Of a stretch of DNA of 64,000 nucleotides, positions 60,491-64,000 are shown piece after piece; within the stretch, counting starts at the first letter, position 1, and each line of letters starts with the position of its first letter. The stretch lies in contig VXBM01000192.1 of assembly GCA_013400155.1 (NCBI GenBank), positions 828,158 to 892,157 on the forward strand, given 5' to 3'. The position numbers and the translations under genes were made by a program. The notes under the pieces were generated by a model. That model saw only the letters and a list, made by a program, of their open reading frames with translations, was not told where the DNA came from and did no database searches. The stretch comes from Helopsaltes ochotensis (lineage: Eukaryota; Chordata; Aves; Passeriformes; Locustellidae).

Positions 60491-61807
60491 AAGTTAGTTC
60501 TGTGGATCTGTCATAATACAGAATTGTAAAAAAAACCCAAACAAATGAACTTATGCTTTTTTTGTGTTTAACTTATTACCAAAATTTTAAATTTGTATTT
60601 TCACGTCCTAGATGTATACAGTGATTACTTCCAGCCTTTTGCTTTCTGCCAGTGAATTTGACTTCCTCATTTTTCTTCTTGAAGTGCTTGGACATGTAAC
60701 AATAGCATTGCTGAGGACAGGCTGCTGCTCTATGCTGTGTTGCAACTCCAGCTTTTTTTAGTAATCATTTTAAAGTAGACATTAAACAACCAAAGATGCG
60801 TTTATAATTCATGTTTAATTTCATAATTCAGTCTCCAATTATGTGTTTTATTTATTTTTAATAAGGAGCTGGTGGACTATGGATTTTATTTGTAGCTTGA
60901 AACATATCATAAATTCTAGCTAAATCCAACATAGTTGTAAATTTATTTCCTGGCACTTCTTACAGAAAGTAGATGTGAATAAGCCCAAAGACTTTACTAG
61001 TTGGCGTTCATGGTGGAGAAATAGGGGTAAGGAGACTTTATATGAATGATTATAAGTATTCATGCCTGTGGATGTGGTGTGCATTCAACTGTATTTAAGG
61101 GGAGAAAAAAGCAAATGAATGTAGTTTCAGTGATGTCAAGGCTGGTGAAGTTGGACCAGTTTTCACCAAATCTGAATTTTTTCAGTCACTTGTTTCTCCC
61201 CTTTTGAAGTGAACAGAGGTGTCAGTCTTCTGTTTCTCATCAGTGTCTTCCGCTGTCTAAGCACAAAAAAGTTTTACCAGAAACTATTCCACACGTCTTC
61301 ACACAGGGCTCTTGCAAATGCTACCTCATCAAAATGAGTTTGTCATAGCCACTGTAAAAGTTTGTTAAAATGAAGTGTGTACAGCTATGATCAATATATT
61401 TTCTGTATTTAAAGCTGAATAGATGCAAGAATTTTGGAGAAAATAATGCATTAAGTTATATAAATTATATCTGTTTGGATTGTTGACGTATTGCATGACA
61501 GCAGACTATTTTATTTTGTAGTTGGCAGGGTATAAAAGCTTACAATATTTTCTTAAACTCTAATATTTAGAGTTTTATACAAGCAGTCAGCTTTCGTTAT
61601 GTCAACACAACCTGCAAGGGCAAGTGTACATGCTGCATACAGAGCCTGCCTTTGTTCTTCCACTTGATAGAATTTCATTTGTGCATGATGTTTAAAAAGC
61701 TGGACAAGGGAAAATGTGAACAAATGAGTGATATTTCTCTTAGTAACAGCCTAGCAAGCAAGTTACAAATGCCCTGTGAGAGATTAGTTGTGAATATTTG
61801 TCCTTTT

Positions 61808-61905
61808 TTTGTGGGTGTCAACCCTGGCCAAGCAGCCGCCAGGTGTCAGCGTCTGAGCCCGCTGCTGCCTGGCGCTCCTCTGCAGTTACCCACCGAGGTT
61901 ATGCC
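61808..61905 (+). repeat. Possible LTR-end remnant
   Basis: The patch starts 'tttgtgggtgtcaaccctgg' and continues GC-rich ('cagccgccaggtgtcagc'). Its beginning resembles the terminal TGT...TTAACCC...GGC stretch of the bird LTR family seen at 3.7-4.1 kb, but the match is loose and the rest of the LTR is not visible. Confidence 0.2.
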
Positions 61906-63566
61906 CAGTTACTGCTTTCTGACTGCATCTTTCTACAAGAGCATTTGTGTATATAGCTCCAAGTAGTCTACAGAAGTCAGCAGAGAGCTAGAAATAGTTA
62001 AGCTCTTTTTGCTGTCTTTGATTTATTTACGCCACCTCCCCAGAACAAGCAATTTCTATATCTGTCCTGCAGGCTTTCCAGAATGTGTAACATCTTACAG
62101 CATCAAGTGCATTTATCTAGCGAGAAGCAGTGGAATGCTTGTTACTCACACACTTAAGATGTATAGATAAAATATAACTGACCAGAAGTAGCTTAATCTG
62201 TTGGTATATGATGTAACTGAAGTTTCATAGGACTGGAGCTTATGAAACATTTGTTCATGATGAGAGCTCCATAAATCATTCTGATGAACCTTGCTACCTT
62301 TTAAAATAAATAGGGCGTAAAAAGTATAAGTGGGTTGAGGGGTTTTTTCCTTGTTAATCTGAGCAAGAAGGAAGGTGCTTAGCCCAGGATTCAGTGTGTA
62401 TGTGTATATGCATACACACACATTTACTCTTAAACCTCATTCCTGGGGGGACCTTCATGGGTGACAGCTACCAGCAGAGAAAGACTGGGCAAAATACTCC
62501 AAAGATAGTAGCTGATCTTGTCAACCAGCTTTTGAGGTTTGCTGCACTTTCTCTTTTGTTCTTCCTGGTCTTCTACCCATTTTAAACCACATGTGATTTT
62601 TACATTCCCATGCATAAATAGCATAAACACCTTCACACTTGAACAGTCATAAAAAATACAGATAAACTGCTTTCACCTTACAAGTTTCTAACATATTTTA
62701 ATCATTTGCTGCTGTCCTTATTTTAATCATTTGCTGGGTACTCAAACTTCCATTTTAAGTAAGCTGATACGGTGGTAACACCTAGGCTGCTCAATTTATA
62801 ATCCTAAATGGTACAGATGTCTTCAAGTTGTTCAGTGCATACAGTATTACTTCACAGATATGCTGCATGTATTTTTAAACTTGGTGCCAAGTTGTTTGGT
62901 TTGAAACTGAGCCATAGGATTTGTACTTGCCAATTCTAAATTTAAATGTAATTTATCATGTGTATCATGCCAAGGAGAGCAAACCTGCAGGCATCTGCTC
63001 ATTCAATGCACCTGGGAGATTTGCTGCTGAGTAAGCTGTATGTGTGTATTTTTTGGCAATGGAAAAAGGAATAAATGGAACTGTCAAAGGATTGCAGTCG
63101 GTCACAAGAGACATCTGTATGGTTCTTGTCAGTTTTCTGCTTTGGAAATCGTGGTCTAGTGGGAGTTTGTTGTTGTTGTTTTCTGGTTCATTTATTGGGT
63201 TCTTGTGTTACTACTCCATCAGCCAGAAGAGGGTAAGGATGTAAATCATTAATTTTTAAATGGCCTAAATAAATGTTTGGTTTGGTCATCTGTGTCACCG
63301 TTAAGCTTTTAAGAGGCTTGACATGTTTAGCTGCAGTACTGTATTCTGCATGTATCTGCTGGTCACCAGACTCTCTGCAATTTGTGCCATTAGTTTGTAG
63401 TGGCAATGGGAGCTGTAATTGTAGGAAAGTGTTGCTCAGTCCTGGCTCTGAGCTCTGTAGGAGAAGCAGCATGCTCAGAAATCTCTGCAAAGATCTTCAG
63501 AGCTATGCATTCACCTATTTTGTCAAAATAAGTCAAAATAAATAAGTTGTCCTCTATCTTCACCCA

Positions 63567-63762
63567 GTGCCATCCTTCTCCAGTGCTTTCACCAGCCATG
63601 GACTGCTTTGGTGTTGCACAAGTCTTGTCTTCCTGTGACAGTGAATCTGCAGACATTGATACTTGAACCATGGCAAGCCTTTTTTTCTTTAAAGTGTCAG
63701 CACCAGTAACTTCTCTCAGCTGATGCCAACCAGCATCTTGGTCACCAAAAGGCACAACCCTT
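63567..63762 (-). other. Unidentified open frame with exon-like borders
   Basis: Within an open frame of 162 codons (63,390-63,878, minus strand) there is a good acceptor (tttttctctttcag at 63,763) and a donor-like TGG/gtgaag at about 63,566. The enclosed peptide includes RVVPFGDQDAGWHQLREVTG and TCATPKQSMAGESTGEG. I recognise no family. It is on the strand opposite to DCUN1D2 and the expected ADPRHL1. Could be chance, a lncRNA exon or an eroded repeat. Confidence 0.15.
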
Positions 63763-64000
63763 CTGAAAGAGAAAAATGTAATGTTTTTACAACCATAAAC
63801 CTGTTCAGCAAAACATGTTTTCTGATCTTTTATCTGCAGTGTGCTGGGTAGAACTAGGTGACACACCTCTAAAATCAACTTTTTTGTTCTAAACTGTTGA
63901 CAGAGAGCTCTGCAACTGCAGCTGCCTCTACAACCATATGCTAAAAATACTGTATTTCAGACAAGTGGGTGCAATGTTCACCTCTTAATGGACTGGGGAA

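Larger units (their letters stand above)
60491..64000. other. Intergenic region downstream of DCUN1D2
   Basis: By vertebrate gene order ADPRHL1 should follow on the plus strand, but I find no start resembling its conserved N-terminus, so it probably begins beyond 64,000. The region includes a GC-richer patch at 61,808-61,905, an 18-bp direct repeat with period 25 (62,694-62,736), and a minus-strand open frame at 63,390-63,878. Confidence 0.5.

Noticed and set aside
60491..64000. First exon of ADPRHL1, expected here by gene order
   Set aside because: No plus-strand ATG is followed by sequence resembling the conserved ADPRHL1 N-terminus; it most likely lies beyond the window.
1..64000. CRISPR arrays, rRNA, tRNA genes, prokaryotic operons or a complete provirus
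   Set aside because: No regularly spaced repeats, no tRNA-like cloverleaf or rRNA segments noticed, and no retroviral internal genes next to the LTR; the window is an ordinary two-gene vertebrate locus.

Overview
The window is vertebrate nuclear DNA, almost certainly from a bird. It is AT-rich and intron-rich, its repeats are CR1 LINE copies plus a solo LTR resembling avian ERVL-type LTRs, and both genes follow the exon structure and protein sequence of their vertebrate orthologues. No bacterial operon, phage or CRISPR content is present, and I found no undescribed multi-gene system.

Two complete protein-coding genes lie head to head across a CpG island at about 38.0-39.6 kb. TMCO3 (minus strand) has twelve coding exons from 35,659 down to 6,504. 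Joined, they give 678 codons and a stop, with every splice phase consistent. The product is a predicted CPA2/KefB-like cation:proton antiporter with a signal peptide and a luminal coiled-coil region. DCUN1D2 (plus strand) has seven coding exons from 38,775 to 60,027 encoding 259 residues, a DCN1-like cofactor for cullin neddylation. Its first exon contributes only the ATG. The pair shares a promoter region but no obvious pathway. A 240-base assembly gap (38,449-38,688) sits inside that promoter.

Layout: 1-300, CpG-rich edge of an island that continues off the left end (by synteny possibly the TFDP1 promoter); 0.3-5.4 kb, intergenic, with an LTR at 3.69-4.10 kb; 5.4-6.5 kb, probable TMCO3 3' UTR carrying a perfect 50-bp tandem duplication; 6.5-38.3 kb, TMCO3, with CR1 copies in introns and a compact CpG-dense segment at 29.45-29.63 kb that may be an internal promoter; 38.0-39.6 kb, bidirectional CpG island; 38.8-60.5 kb, DCUN1D2 with a 10.8-kb fourth intron; 60.5-64 kb, intergenic, where ADPRHL1 would be expected next by synteny but where I could not recognise its first exon.

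Gene identities rest on remembered family sequences and on reading the splice junctions by eye; no database search was run. UTR ends, transcription starts and repeat boundaries are approximate.
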